This document shows, in pieces, positions 14,532 to 22,435 of a DNA stretch of 23,375 nucleotides. A program made the translations under genes and the position numbers. Source of the stretch: JBDROU01 sp043809745 [NCBI: bacterium]. Its GTDB lineage: Bacteria; Elusimicrobiota; JBDRMW01. Under the pieces are notes generated by a model. It ran no database searches. It saw only the letters and a program-made list of their open reading frames with translations, and was not told the origin of the DNA. Where the stretch lies: positions 1 through 23,375 of the forward strand of contig JBDROU010000069.1 in the NCBI GenBank assembly GCA_043809745.1, read 5' to 3'. Numbering within the stretch: the stretch's first letter is position 1; the number at the start of each line of letters is the position of its first letter.

Positions 14532-15853
14532 AATGCAGAAGCTTTAGCGGTGGAGTTCATCCGTCGATAGCAAAAGAATTAACCCAGGATATACCTATTA
14601 AAGTTATTCCTATCCCTAATGAGTTGATAATCCCGTTAAGTCAGCATACGGGTGCTCCATGCAAGCCGCTTGTTGCAAAAGGAGATAAAGTTTTGAAGGG
14701 CCAAAAAATAGGTGAAAGCGAGGCATTCATTTCCGCGCCTGTTCATTCACCTACTTCTGGAGAGGTGGTTGATGTTAAACCTCACATTCATCCTCTTGGA
14801 CAGAAGATAAACTCTGTTTTCATTAAGCCGGATATGAAGGATGAGTGGGTGGATAATCTCCCGAAGGTTTCAAATATTGATGATGTCAGCACAGAGGAGA
14901 TAGTAAAAAAGGTAAAGGAAGCCGGTATTGTTGGATTAGGGGGAGCAGCATTCCCAACTCATGTAAAGCTTTCACCTCCTAAAGACAAGAAGATCGATAC
15001 GCTATTAATAAATGCGGTAGAATGTGAACCTTATCTGACTGCCGATTATAGATTGATGCTGGAAGAAAAAGAGAGAATACTGATAGGTATAAAATTGCTG
15101 CTTAAAGGGTTGGGTATTAATAATGCGTATTTAGCAATCGAGGACAATAAACCTAAGGCAATAGAGTTGATGAGAGAAGCATTAAAGAAAATTACTGATA
15201 TAAATTTAGTCATACTTAAAACAAAATATCCTCAAGGTTCAGAAAAGCAGCTAATAGAGGCTATTACAAAAAGAAAGGTTCCTGTTGGCAAACTGCCGCT
15301 TGATGTTGGAGTGGTTGTCCAAAATGTTGGTACGGCTAAAGCAGTTGCAGATGCGGTGTTAGAGGGTAAACCGCTTATTGAAAGGGTTTTAACCGTTACA
15401 GGTTCAAACATAAAGAATCCAGGAAATTTCTTAGTGAGAATAGGAAGTAAATTTTCCGACATTATTGAATTTTGCGGCGGTCCTTACGAAGAATTAAGCA
15501 AGGTAATTATGGGCGGGCCCATGATGGGCATTGCCGTTTCCAGCTTAGATGTCCCGGTTATTAAAGGTACTTCCGGTATATTGCTCCTAAGTAAAAAGGA
15601 AGTGAAATATAATGAACCAGGGCCCTGTATAAAGTGCGGTAAATGCTTGCAGGTTTGTCCAATGGCGTTTGCGCCAAGCAGGTTTGTGGAAGCCGGCGAG
15701 ATTAGAGATTACGATCAAGCGATGAAGGATAATATATCAAGCTGTATGGAATGCGGTTCGTGCAGCTATGTATGCCCTGCTCGAAGGCCTATGGTGCAGT
15801 GGATAAAAGTTGTAAAATCGCAAATTCAAAAAAAATCTAAAGAAAAGAAATGA
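14528..15853 (+). CDS. rnfC: Rnf complex subunit C (NADH/FMN-binding, two [4Fe-4S] clusters)
   Basis: Peripheral subunit of the Rnf ferredoxin:NAD+ oxidoreductase, on the cytoplasmic face, where NAD+ is reduced. The opening F-S-G-G-V-H-P, the lipoyl-like segment S-A-P-V-H-S-P-T-S-G, and the flavin/NADH-binding loop G136-L-G-G-A-A-F-P-T-H with N-A-V-E-C-E-P-Y-L-T are all present. Two ferredoxin motifs follow: C367-x2-C370-x2-C373-x3-C377-P and C406-x2-C409-x2-C412-x3-C416-P. The 441-residue length is that of the compact type, without the long Ala-rich C-terminal repeats of the gammaproteobacterial protein. Its start overlaps rseC and its stop overlaps rnfD, each by four bases, implying coupled translation. 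Confidence 0.97.
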   Translation: MKCRSFSGGVHPSIAKELTQDIPIKVIPIPNELIIPLSQHTGAPCKPLVAKGDKVLKGQKIGESEAFISAPVHSPTSGEVVDVKPHIHPLGQKINSVFIKPDMKDEWVDNLPKVSNIDDVSTEEIVKKVKEAGIVGLGGAAFPTHVKLSPPKDKKIDTLLINAVECEPYLTADYRLMLEEKERILIGIKLLLKGLGINNAYLAIEDNKPKAIELMREALKKITDINLVILKTKYPQGSEKQLIEAITKRKVPVGKLPLDVGVVVQNVGTAKAVADAVLEGKPLIERVLTVTGSNIKNPGNFLVRIGSKFSDIIEFCGGPYEELSKVIMGGPMMGIAVSSLDVPVIKGTSGILLLSKKEVKYNEPGPCIKCGKCLQVCPMAFAPSRFVEAGEIRDYDQAMKDNISSCMECGSCSYVCPARRPMVQWIKVVKSQIQKKSKEKK

Positions 15854-16788
15854 TGCAGCAAAAAGATTCTAATATTTTAATAGTAGATACATCTCCTCAT
15901 ATCTTTATTGGTCAGACAACCGAATCAATTATGCGCGATGTCGTAATTGCCTTAATACCCGCAGCCGTTGCAAGCTTCTTCTTTTTTGGTATCGGCGCAT
16001 TGATAGTTTTAACTGTAAGTATAATCGGTTGCCTTGGCACAGAATGGATATTTTGCTTAATAACTAAAAGGCCGAATACACTAAAAGATACCAGCGCGCT
16101 TGTTACAGCGTTATTATTTGCTTTTTGTTTACCTTCTTCAATTCCTTGGCCAATGGTTTTATTTGGTTCAGTTGTAAGTATATTGATTGGCAAACTTATT
16201 TTTGGCGGTCTCGGATTTAATCTTTTTAATCCCGCGCTAGTAGGAAGAGCTGTGCTCATGGCTTCTTGGCCGCAGGAGATGACTACCTGGCCTAAACCCG
16301 GGAAAATCTTTTTGGGTGCTGTTGATACTCTAACCCAGGCTACTCCTTTAGCAGACCTTAAGGGATATTCCGCAAGCTACATGGATTTATTCCTGGGGAA
16401 CTGCGGAGGAAGCCTTGGCGAGACTTCTGCTTTAGCGCTTCTGATAGGCGGTTTATATTTAGTATTTAGAGGGGTTATAGAATTAAAAATACCGATGACC
16501 TTTATTGGTACAGTTTTTGTTTTTAGTTTTATCTTAAAGGTTGATCCTATTTATTCGATACTTGCCGGAGGGGTGTTTCTTGGCGCAATTTTTATGGCAA
16601 CGGATTATGTTACTTCACCTATAACATCTAAAGGTAAAATAATCTTCGGGATTGGATGCGGGATTTTAACTGTACTCATAAGGGCATACGGTGGATTCCC
16701 AGAAGGTGTGTGCTATGCTATACTTTTTATGAATGGGCTTGTGCCGCTAATTGATAAATTTACACAGCCTAAAATATTCGGAACATAA
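15850..16788 (+). CDS. rnfD: Rnf complex subunit D (membrane flavoprotein)
   Basis: An integral membrane subunit of about ten helices, homologous to NqrB, that carries a covalently bound FMN and takes part in ion translocation. The start S-P-H-I-F-I-G-Q-T-T-E-S-I-M matches RnfD, as do G-G-L-G-F-N-L-F-N-P-A-L-V-G-R and the late A-T-D-Y-V-T-S-P. The flavinylation site is expected at T165 in D-T-L-T-Q-A-T-P-L-A. The family consensus is S/T-G/A-A-T, so Gln stands where Gly or Ala is common. FMN attachment requires an ApbE-type transferase, which is not encoded in the window. The 312-residue length is normal. The gene overlaps rnfC and ends four bases before rnfG. Confidence 0.96.
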   Translation: MMQQKDSNILIVDTSPHIFIGQTTESIMRDVVIALIPAAVASFFFFGIGALIVLTVSIIGCLGTEWIFCLITKRPNTLKDTSALVTALLFAFCLPSSIPWPMVLFGSVVSILIGKLIFGGLGFNLFNPALVGRAVLMASWPQEMTTWPKPGKIFLGAVDTLTQATPLADLKGYSASYMDLFLGNCGGSLGETSALALLIGGLYLVFRGVIELKIPMTFIGTVFVFSFILKVDPIYSILAGGVFLGAIFMATDYVTSPITSKGKIIFGIGCGILTVLIRAYGGFPEGVCYAILFMNGLVPLIDKFTQPKIFGT

Positions 16789-16792
16789 TTCA

Positions 16793-17356
16793 ATGAAAAC
16801 TATTATTAATTATACCCTTAGACTAACTATAGTCAGCATAGTAGCTTCCGGCTTGCTTGCTTATGTATATCAGACTACATATGAACGGATCAAAGAAAAC
16901 AAAGAAAAAGAAAAAGTTGAGAAGATCAAAAGTGTATTGCCGGAAGTTGATAATATAAACGAAGTTGAGCGTAATGGCAAGATTATATATCAGGGGGTTT
17001 ACGGAGGAGAATTAAAAGGAACGGTAATTGAAGTTTCTGAGCAAGGTTATGCTGGCCCGGTAAAACTGCTTGTTGGGGTAGATACTAAAGGTAGGGTTAT
17101 TGCAATTAATGTGCTTTCCCATAAGGAGACTCCAGGTCTTGGGAATAAGATAGAGGATCAATGGTTCAAGGATCAATTCAAGAAAAAAGATTATGAAGGG
17201 GTAACATTGAAAAGAGATTCTCAAAGTAATTCTCAAGACGCGGTTTCCCAGGCGTCAGGTTATGACCGGGGCATAGATGCTATTACCGCTGCAACAATAT
17301 CTTCAAGGGCTGTTGTAAAGGCCGTTAGGAAAGCCTTAAGTGAGTTTAATAAATAG
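16793..17356 (+). CDS. rnfG: Rnf complex subunit G (FMN-carrying)
   Basis: A 187-residue subunit with one N-terminal membrane helix (I-V-S-I-V-A-S-G-L-L-A-Y-V-Y) and an outward-facing FMN-binding domain. The segment H-K-E-T-P-G-L-G-N-K-I and the flavinylation motif I-T-A-A-T168-I-S-S-R-A-V are the family hallmarks; FMN is attached to the threonine through phosphoester linkage by ApbE in known homologues. An in-frame ATG at 16751 would add 14 residues inside rnfD. The ATG at 16793 is preferred because it lies just after the rnfD stop and gives the usual N-terminus, M-K-T-I-I-N-Y-T-L-R-L. The rnfE start lies 24 bases downstream. Confidence 0.95.
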   Translation: MKTIINYTLRLTIVSIVASGLLAYVYQTTYERIKENKEKEKVEKIKSVLPEVDNINEVERNGKIIYQGVYGGELKGTVIEVSEQGYAGPVKLLVGVDTKGRVIAINVLSHKETPGLGNKIEDQWFKDQFKKKDYEGVTLKRDSQSNSQDAVSQASGYDRGIDAITAATISSRAVVKAVRKALSEFNK

Positions 17357-17380
17357 AGATCACTCAAAAAGGGGAGCAGT

Positions 17381-17977
17381 GTGAAAACGCCGTTATATAC
17401 ATTATTAAATGGTATTTTAAGAGAAAATCCAGTATTAAGATTGATGATAGGGCTCTGCCCGCTTCTTGCAGTTTCTACTACAGCGCTGAACGCTCTTGGA
17501 ATGGGATTGGCTGCGACATTCGTTCTTGTATCCTCCAATATAACCGTTAGTTCCTTAAGGAGAGTAATCCCGAGTGGAATAAGAATTCCGATATTCATAA
17601 TTATTATATCTACATTTGTGACTACGGTCGATTATGCAATGATGGCATATTTTCCAGAATTGCATAAAGCATTAGGCGTGTTCGTTCCGTTAATTGTTGT
17701 GAACTGCATTATACTTGGTCGAGCAGAGGCTTTTGCCTACAGGAATGGTGTTATCCTATCTATTCTGGATGCGCTTGGGATGGGTATAGGCTTTATTGCT
17801 GCAATACTCTTGCTTGGCGCTATTAGGGAGATTTTAGGTAATGGCACCGTTTTTGGAATCACACTCTTTACTGAAAATTTTAAACCCATGCTTATCATGA
17901 TTCTTCCTCCGGGCGCATTTTTAGTCCTTGGATTTTTGATGAGCGGATTAAATTTTATTACCAGGAAAGGCAGCTAA
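17381..17977 (+). CDS. rnfE: Rnf complex subunit E (integral membrane)
   Basis: A 198-residue, six-helix subunit homologous to NqrD that forms the membrane core with RnfA. Known structures place a shared [2Fe-2S] cluster between the two subunits, bound by cysteines within half-helices. L-G-L-C-P-L-L-A-type sequence is seen here as I-G-L-C-P-L-L-A, and V-N-C-I-I-L-G-R-A-E-A-F-A gives the second conserved cysteine. The start is GTG at 17381 with a strong GGGGAG ribosome binding site just upstream, within a 24-base gap after rnfG. Only two bases separate its stop from rnfA. Confidence 0.96.
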   Translation: MKTPLYTLLNGILRENPVLRLMIGLCPLLAVSTTALNALGMGLAATFVLVSSNITVSSLRRVIPSGIRIPIFIIIISTFVTTVDYAMMAYFPELHKALGVFVPLIVVNCIILGRAEAFAYRNGVILSILDALGMGIGFIAAILLLGAIREILGNGTVFGITLFTENFKPMLIMILPPGAFLVLGFLMSGLNFITRKGS

Positions 17978-17979
17978 AT

Positions 17980-18570
17980 ATGGCGTCCGAACTTTTTCTT
18001 ATATTCTTTGCGGCAATGATAGTTAATAATATATTGCTTATAAGGTTTTTAGGTTTATGCCCTTTCTTTGGAGTTTCAAATAAAATAGAAACAGCATTAA
18101 GCATGGGATTTGCTGTGATATTCGTAATGGTGATGGCAACAACAGTGAGTTGGATAATTTATCACTATATCCTTGAACCATTTAATTTGGTTTTTTTGAG
18201 AACAAGTTTTTTTATATTGATAATTGCTTCATTAGTACAGCTTGTAGAGATATTCATGAAAAAGATGTTCCCAATACTTTACCGCGCATTAGGTATTTAT
18301 CTGCCGCTTATAACTACTAATTGCGCAATACTTGGCACAGCATTTCTTACTATAGATTATAAATATAATATAGCAGAGTCAGTTATTTTTTCATTAGGAG
18401 CATCATTAGGCTTTATTATTGCAATAGTTATATTTGCAAGTTTGAAGGAAAAGATAGAATATGCGCCTATTCCGGAAGCCTTCAAGGGATATCCTATATC
18501 ATTTATTCTTGCAAGTCTTATGTCGCTTTCGTTTTTAGGATTTGTGGGAATGTTTGGGTTGCAACTATAA
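17980..18570 (+). CDS. rnfA: Rnf complex subunit A (integral membrane)
   Basis: A 196-residue, six-helix subunit homologous to NqrE and paralogous to RnfE. The conserved cysteine segments are L-G-L-C-P-F-F-G-V-S in the first part and T-T-N-C-A-I-L-G-T-A in the middle, the positions that bind the membrane-embedded iron-sulfur cluster with RnfE. The gene starts two bases after rnfE and ends two bases before rnfB, so expression is certainly from one message. Length and motifs are normal. Confidence 0.96.
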   Translation: MASELFLIFFAAMIVNNILLIRFLGLCPFFGVSNKIETALSMGFAVIFVMVMATTVSWIIYHYILEPFNLVFLRTSFFILIIASLVQLVEIFMKKMFPILYRALGIYLPLITTNCAILGTAFLTIDYKYNIAESVIFSLGASLGFIIAIVIFASLKEKIEYAPIPEAFKGYPISFILASLMSLSFLGFVGMFGLQL

Positions 18571-18572
18571 TA

Positions 18573-19367
18573 ATGGTAATTACAGCAATTATTAGTTTTG
18601 GTTTAACTGCATTATTTTTGGGTATATTATTATCTCTGGCTAATAAGTTTTTTGCTGTAAGAGATGATCCCAAGGTTGAAAGTATACTTGGCTGTTTGCC
18701 GGGAGTGAATTGCGGGGCTTGCGGATATCCTGGATGCAATGGCTATGCTGTTGCCGTTGCTGGTGGTGAAGCTGAGGTTAACAGGTGTACTGTTGGCGGA
18801 AACGAAACAGCCAAGACAATAGCAGGTATTATGGGTGTTGATGCTAAGGCTGCAGAAAAGTGTGTTGCTAGACTTTTTTGTCAAGGCGGAAAGAGCAAAA
18901 GTTCAGAGAAGTTCGAATATAGAGGGATAATCTCTTGCCAGGCGCTCAATATTGTTTCTGGAGGGAATAAGAGCTGTTCATACGGTTGTTTAGGAATGGG
19001 TGATTGCGTGCGCGTATGTCCTTTCGGAGCATTATACATGAATGAGGACAAGCTTCCTGTTGTAATTGAAGAGAAGTGTACCGCTTGCGGTCGTTGTGTC
19101 CAAACATGTCCAAGAACATTGTATGAATTATTGCCTGCCGCAAAAAGGGTCGTGATCGCATGCCGCTCATTTGATAAGGGAGCTGATACAAGAAAGGCTT
19201 GTAAGGTTGGTTGTATAGCATGCAAGAGATGCGAGAAAGCTTGTCCTGAGAATGCCATTACTGTAGAAAATAACCTGGCTAAGATAAATTATTCAATTTG
19301 CAAAAATACTGCTGCTTGTGTTGGAGTATGCCCCCAAAAAACTATTATGAAATTCCCGCCGTTGTAA
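18573..19367 (+). CDS. rnfB: Rnf complex subunit B (multi-cluster ferredoxin subunit)
   Basis: A 264-residue subunit that accepts electrons from reduced ferredoxin. One N-terminal membrane helix is followed by the Fe-S domain with C41, C47-G-A-C50-G-Y-P-G-C55. From about residue 140 there are four further cysteine motifs ending in C-P: C-x3-C-x5-C-x3-CP, C-x2-C-x2-C-x3-CP, C-x3-C-x2-C-x2-C-x3-CP and C-x5-C-x3-CP. This is consistent with two double-cluster ferredoxin-like units, so several [4Fe-4S] clusters besides the N-terminal one. That resembles the longer RnfB of anaerobes rather than the short proteobacterial form. It is the last rnf gene; no clear terminator follows. Confidence 0.96.
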   Translation: MVITAIISFGLTALFLGILLSLANKFFAVRDDPKVESILGCLPGVNCGACGYPGCNGYAVAVAGGEAEVNRCTVGGNETAKTIAGIMGVDAKAAEKCVARLFCQGGKSKSSEKFEYRGIISCQALNIVSGGNKSCSYGCLGMGDCVRVCPFGALYMNEDKLPVVIEEKCTACGRCVQTCPRTLYELLPAAKRVVIACRSFDKGADTRKACKVGCIACKRCEKACPENAITVENNLAKINYSICKNTAACVGVCPQKTIMKFPPL

Positions 19368-19436
19368 TATATATCTTTAATCTGAGTGTTACTTGCTTTT
19401 CTGATAAGTTGGATCTCTTTGTTGGAGGAAATTAAA

Positions 19437-20723
19437 ATGAATCTTGCTGAAAAAAAGGCGATATTTGGCTGGAGTATCTATGATTGGGCAAACTCTGCAT
19501 TTGCAACAACTGTTATGGCCGGTTTTTTCCCAATATTCTTTAAAGAATATTGGAGCTATGGTTCAGATACTGTGGTGAGTACTGCAAGATTAGGATTCGC
19601 AAATGCATTAGCAGGCATTTTGATAGCTTTATTCGCTCCGTTATTGGGTGCTGTAGCCGATAAAGGGGGTGTAAAAAAGAAATTTCTTTTCTTATTCACA
19701 TTAATCGGTATTATGATGACATCTTCGCTTTATTTGGTTTCAAAGGGTAATTGGCCATTGGCAGTTATGCTGTATGTGTTTGCTGTAGTAGGATTCTCAG
19801 GAGGCAATATATTTTACGATGCGCTCCTGGTTTGTGTTTCACCTATTAAAAAGATAGATTTTGTTTCTTCGCTCGGATATGCTTTTGGTTATCTTGGAGG
19901 GGGTATTCTTTTTGGTATTAATGTTTGGATGACATTAAATCCAACTTATTTTGGTTTAGAAAATGTACAGCAGGCAGTAAGGGTGTCATTTATTTCGGTT
20001 GGTATATGGTGGTTTGTATTTTCTTTACCGCTTCTTATATTTGTAAAAGAAGATACTGCGGCAAAAACAAATTCTTATCTAGTGATAATTAAAGGTGGGT
20101 TAATCCAGCTTAAAGAAACAATCCAGCAGATACGTTATTTGAAAACGATTTTATTATTTCTTCTTGCTTACTGGTTCTATATTGACGGAGTTGGCACAAT
20201 TATCCGTATGGCGGTGGATTACGGAATTTCTATTGGGTTTAAATCCAAGGATTTAATTTTTGCTTTGCTTATTACCCAGTTTGTTGGATTCCCTGCTGCT
20301 ATTGTGTTTGGTTATATAGGAGGTAAGCTGGGTGCCAGAGGTTCGATATTCATTGCTATAATGATATATTTACTTATAACGTTTTGGGGTGTCTTTATGA
20401 GGAGCAGTTATGAATTTTATATACTTGCCGTAGCTATTGGGATGGTTCAAGGAGGGATTCAAGCTTTGAGCAGGTCATTATATGCAACTTTGATACCGGA
20501 TAAAAGATCTGCAGAGTTTTTTGGGTTCTATAATATGGTTGGCAAATTTTCAGCTATTATGGGGCCCTTATTAGTAGGAAGCATAGCATTGCTTGCAAAA
20601 TATTTCGGTTTCAGTAATTCTGCAGCATCAAGATTAAGTATCGGTTCAATTTCGATATTCTTCATTGTCGGCGGTATATTATTGTTCTTTGTGGATGAAA
20701 ACAAGAGCAAAAAAGAAAATTAA
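19437..20723 (+). CDS. UMF1-type MFS transporter
   Basis: A 428-residue, twelve-helix major facilitator protein of the UMF1 (Atg22-like) group. The hallmark Y-D-W-A-N-S-A-F-A-T-T-V lies at the first helix, and L-L-G-A-V-A-D-K-G-G-V-K-K-K is the loop 2-3 signature. A second characteristic stretch, G-M-V-Q-G-G-I-Q-A-L-S-R-S, lies near the C-terminal third. Substrates of bacterial UMF1 proteins are not established; amino acid efflux is suggested for the fungal relative. A GTG at 19386 is in frame but the ATG at 19437 is preferred: it has GGAGG at 19424-19428 and the conserved start. It lies 69 bases after rnfB on the same strand and may be read through from the rnf operon. No defect is seen. Confidence 0.9.
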   Translation: MNLAEKKAIFGWSIYDWANSAFATTVMAGFFPIFFKEYWSYGSDTVVSTARLGFANALAGILIALFAPLLGAVADKGGVKKKFLFLFTLIGIMMTSSLYLVSKGNWPLAVMLYVFAVVGFSGGNIFYDALLVCVSPIKKIDFVSSLGYAFGYLGGGILFGINVWMTLNPTYFGLENVQQAVRVSFISVGIWWFVFSLPLLIFVKEDTAAKTNSYLVIIKGGLIQLKETIQQIRYLKTILLFLLAYWFYIDGVGTIIRMAVDYGISIGFKSKDLIFALLITQFVGFPAAIVFGYIGGKLGARGSIFIAIMIYLLITFWGVFMRSSYEFYILAVAIGMVQGGIQALSRSLYATLIPDKRSAEFFGFYNMVGKFSAIMGPLLVGSIALLAKYFGFSNSAASRLSIGSISIFFIVGGILLFFVDENKSKKEN

Positions 20724-20725
20724 TT

Positions 20726-20749
20726 AAGAATTGCCAGCAGTTAATTCTT
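20726..20749. terminator. Weak hairpin between convergent genes
   Basis: AAGAATT at 20726-20732 and AATTCTT at 20743-20749 can pair around a ten-base loop, between the MFS stop and the 3' end of the minus-strand gene. The stem is short and AT-rich, and no clean T-run follows on the plus strand, so termination activity is doubtful. Confidence 0.2.
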
Positions 20750-21259
20750 CTTAAAGTCTGTGTTGCAAAATGCACAGGAAAGCCAACTTTCTTCTATCTC
20801 CTCTTTGCATTTTGAACATATTAATTTAATCTGGGTTCTGCAATAAGGGCAGAATTTGAAATTCGGTTTAATATCTTTTGCGCAGTTAAAACACTTGGTT
20901 AATGATACTGTTTGCGATAGATCTTTAATATTCGCTAATACATTACTAGAAGAAATATTCCTTTTTAAAACGATCAATCCTTCATGAAGTTCTTTTAATC
21001 CGCTTCCAATAAATCTATGCGTCTGCCCGGGTGTTTTCAATTCAAGTCTTTTTTGAAGTGTATCGTCATAGTGAAATCCTTCAATATCATCCAATGGTAT
21101 GGGAATGTCAATCGAACCTAATGCTCTGTCGAGTTTAGTTGGCATGAACAGTAAGCCGTCCAGCCTAAGGGATAGAGTTCCTGCTTTAGCAATCATTTTA
21201 CCGAAAAAATAGGTAACCTTACATTCTGCAATCACTTCCTGTTTTATTTCCTCTGCCAT
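20741..21259 (-). CDS. GRAM/PH-like domain protein with C-terminal double zinc ribbon
   Basis: A 172-residue cytoplasmic protein. Residues about 10-100 look like a GRAM or bacterial PH-like domain: A-G-T-L-S-L-R-L-D-G-L-L-F-M-P, then I-P-L-D-D-I-E-G, then L-E-L-K-T-P-G-Q-T-H-R-F-I-G, the usual strand order with a C-terminal helix. Residues 123-165 hold four C-x-x-C pairs (C123/C126, C137/C140, C148/C151, C162/C165), a double zinc ribbon. Such domains often bind lipid or protein partners and act as adaptors, but I cannot give a function. The ATG follows an excellent GGGAGG ribosome binding site, and a sigma70-type promoter with tandem repeats lies upstream. It is convergent with the MFS gene. 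Confidence 0.82.
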   Translation of the reverse strand: MAEEIKQEVIAECKVTYFFGKMIAKAGTLSLRLDGLLFMPTKLDRALGSIDIPIPLDDIEGFHYDDTLQKRLELKTPGQTHRFIGSGLKELHEGLIVLKRNISSSNVLANIKDLSQTVSLTKCFNCAKDIKPNFKFCPYCRTQIKLICSKCKEEIEESWLSCAFCNTDFKKN

Positions 21260-21287
21260 TATAACCTCCCTGATACTATTTATACTA

Positions 21288-21317
21288 ATTATTAATTATA
21301 ATGAGCAATTGTGTCAA
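21288..21317 (-). promoter_or_regulatory. Promoter for the GRAM/zinc-ribbon gene
   Basis: Read on the minus strand, a perfect -35 TTGACA (plus-strand 21312-21317) and a -10 AATAAT (21288-21293) are 18 bases apart, about 30 bases upstream of the start codon. This is the best promoter match in the window. Confidence 0.55.
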
Positions 21318-21319
21318 GC

Positions 21320-21342
21320 GGTAATAATTACCCTAATTACCC
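21320..21342. repeat. Tandem 9-bp repeat and overlapping inverted repeat (operator-like)
   Basis: TAATTACCC occurs twice head to tail at 21325-21333 and 21334-21342. GGTAAT at 21320-21325 forms an inverted repeat with the first copy (GGTAATAATTACC, one-base centre). On the minus strand this reads as two GGGTAATTA units ending about two bases upstream of the -35 box, the usual place for an activator or repressor site. No regulator gene is adjacent. Confidence 0.45.
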
Positions 21343-21622
21343 CAGAAAATCGGTTAACAATACATAAAAGCAATTGGAAATAAAAAAACACCTCGCTGGC
21401 CGTCGAAAAATGATATAATATATTTGCATTTTTTGTTTAGTTTTTGGCCTTAGCGGATTTTTTGGGAATTAGCAAGTGGTTATTGAATAATAACAGCTCT
21501 TTTGTTATGCTTAATAAAGAGTCTGCTTCAAATGTTTTATTCGAAAATATGAAAAATATACTTGGTCAACCGGATTAATCTGATAATAGCAGCTTAGTAT
21601 AGAAGATAATTGAATAAAATTT

Positions 21623-22435
21623 ATGTTTAAACAGAAATATTATCTGCTTACATTAGTAGTAGTATTAATAATTATTTACAGCATAATTAATGTTTATAGT
21701 GCAGAGATTAACTCGAAAAACATAAAAACAGCGGATGATCTTACATTAACTTACATTTATGAAAATATTAATCAAGCTATTATGATTTATGAAGATATTT
21801 ATGATAATAATCCCGATAATTATGAACTATGTTGGAAACTTTCCAGAGCATACAATGCGATACTGGATATAAAAACAAACCAGGCAATAATAACTGTTGA
21901 AGGACTTACAGATACAGAAGAGAATAAAAAACTTTGGCGCGAATTTGGCAAAAATTCTTTTTTTTTTAGTGAAAAAGCACTTGAATTTAATCCAGATGGA
22001 GTCGAGGGTCTTATTTGGAATGCGATAAGTTATGCTTACTACTCGTCAAGTTACGGAATTGTAAAAGCTATATTTTCCGGCGCCGCAAAGAAATTTAAGA
22101 AAAACGCCAAATTGCTTATTGATAATGCACCGGAGCAGATGGGAGCTTTGGGATACAGGCACATGGGTATATTTTATTTGGCTGCGCCGTTTCCTATTGG
22201 GAGTGCATCAAAAGCAGCCAAGTATATGCAAAAAGCCCTTTCCTTGGATTCAAAATATTTGCAAAATCATTACTATTTTGGGTTAGCGCTTTATAGATTA
22301 GAAAAGTATAAAGATGCAAAAAGAGAATTTGATTATGTAATTCAGAATCCTCCTCAGGTTTATGAAAAACATTGTAACGAAGCATTCATGGAAGAGTCAA
22401 AACGGTTTATTGAGCTAATCAAGCGGAAGAAGTAA
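21623..22435 (+). CDS. Exported TPR-repeat protein
   Basis: A 270-residue protein with a signal peptide or membrane anchor in residues 1-28 (Y-Y-L-L-T-L-V-V-V-L-I-I-I-Y, possible cleavage after V-Y-S-A). The mature part is helical with TPR-like units. The clearest runs from A-A-K-Y-M-Q-K-A-L-S-L-D through N-H-Y-Y-F-G-L-A-L-Y-R-L-E-K-Y-K-D-A-K-R-E-F-D. The central segment (G-A-L-G-Y-R-H-M-G-I-F-Y-L-A-A-P-F-P-I-G) resembles a recurrent family of periplasmic TPR proteins distantly like the TRAP-transporter-associated TatT, but no TRAP genes are here, so a generic scaffold role is safest. No clear ribosome binding site precedes the ATG. The 3' end overlaps the convergent phosphatase-like gene by 21 bases. 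Confidence 0.8.
   Translation: MFKQKYYLLTLVVVLIIIYSIINVYSAEINSKNIKTADDLTLTYIYENINQAIMIYEDIYDNNPDNYELCWKLSRAYNAILDIKTNQAIITVEGLTDTEENKKLWREFGKNSFFFSEKALEFNPDGVEGLIWNAISYAYYSSSYGIVKAIFSGAAKKFKKNAKLLIDNAPEQMGALGYRHMGIFYLAAPFPIGSASKAAKYMQKALSLDSKYLQNHYYFGLALYRLEKYKDAKREFDYVIQNPPQVYEKHCNEAFMEESKRFIELIKRKK

Larger units (their letters stand above)
21260..21622. other. 363-base intergenic region between divergent genes
   Basis: It holds the minus-strand promoter and the tandem repeats at its left end. The middle is AT-rich with several T-runs. On the plus strand a frame is open from 21441 to a TAA at 21576-21578 without an early ATG (45 codons, I-L-G-Q-P-D at its end); it may be the remnant of a decayed gene. 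No RNA gene or strong plus-strand promoter for the TPR gene is evident. Confidence 0.6.

Noticed and set aside
18881-19258. Long open frame (125 codons) on the minus strand over rnfB
   Set aside because: It is antisense to the cysteine-rich part of rnfB, has no ribosome binding site and no protein-like pattern; the rnfB frame has all its motifs.
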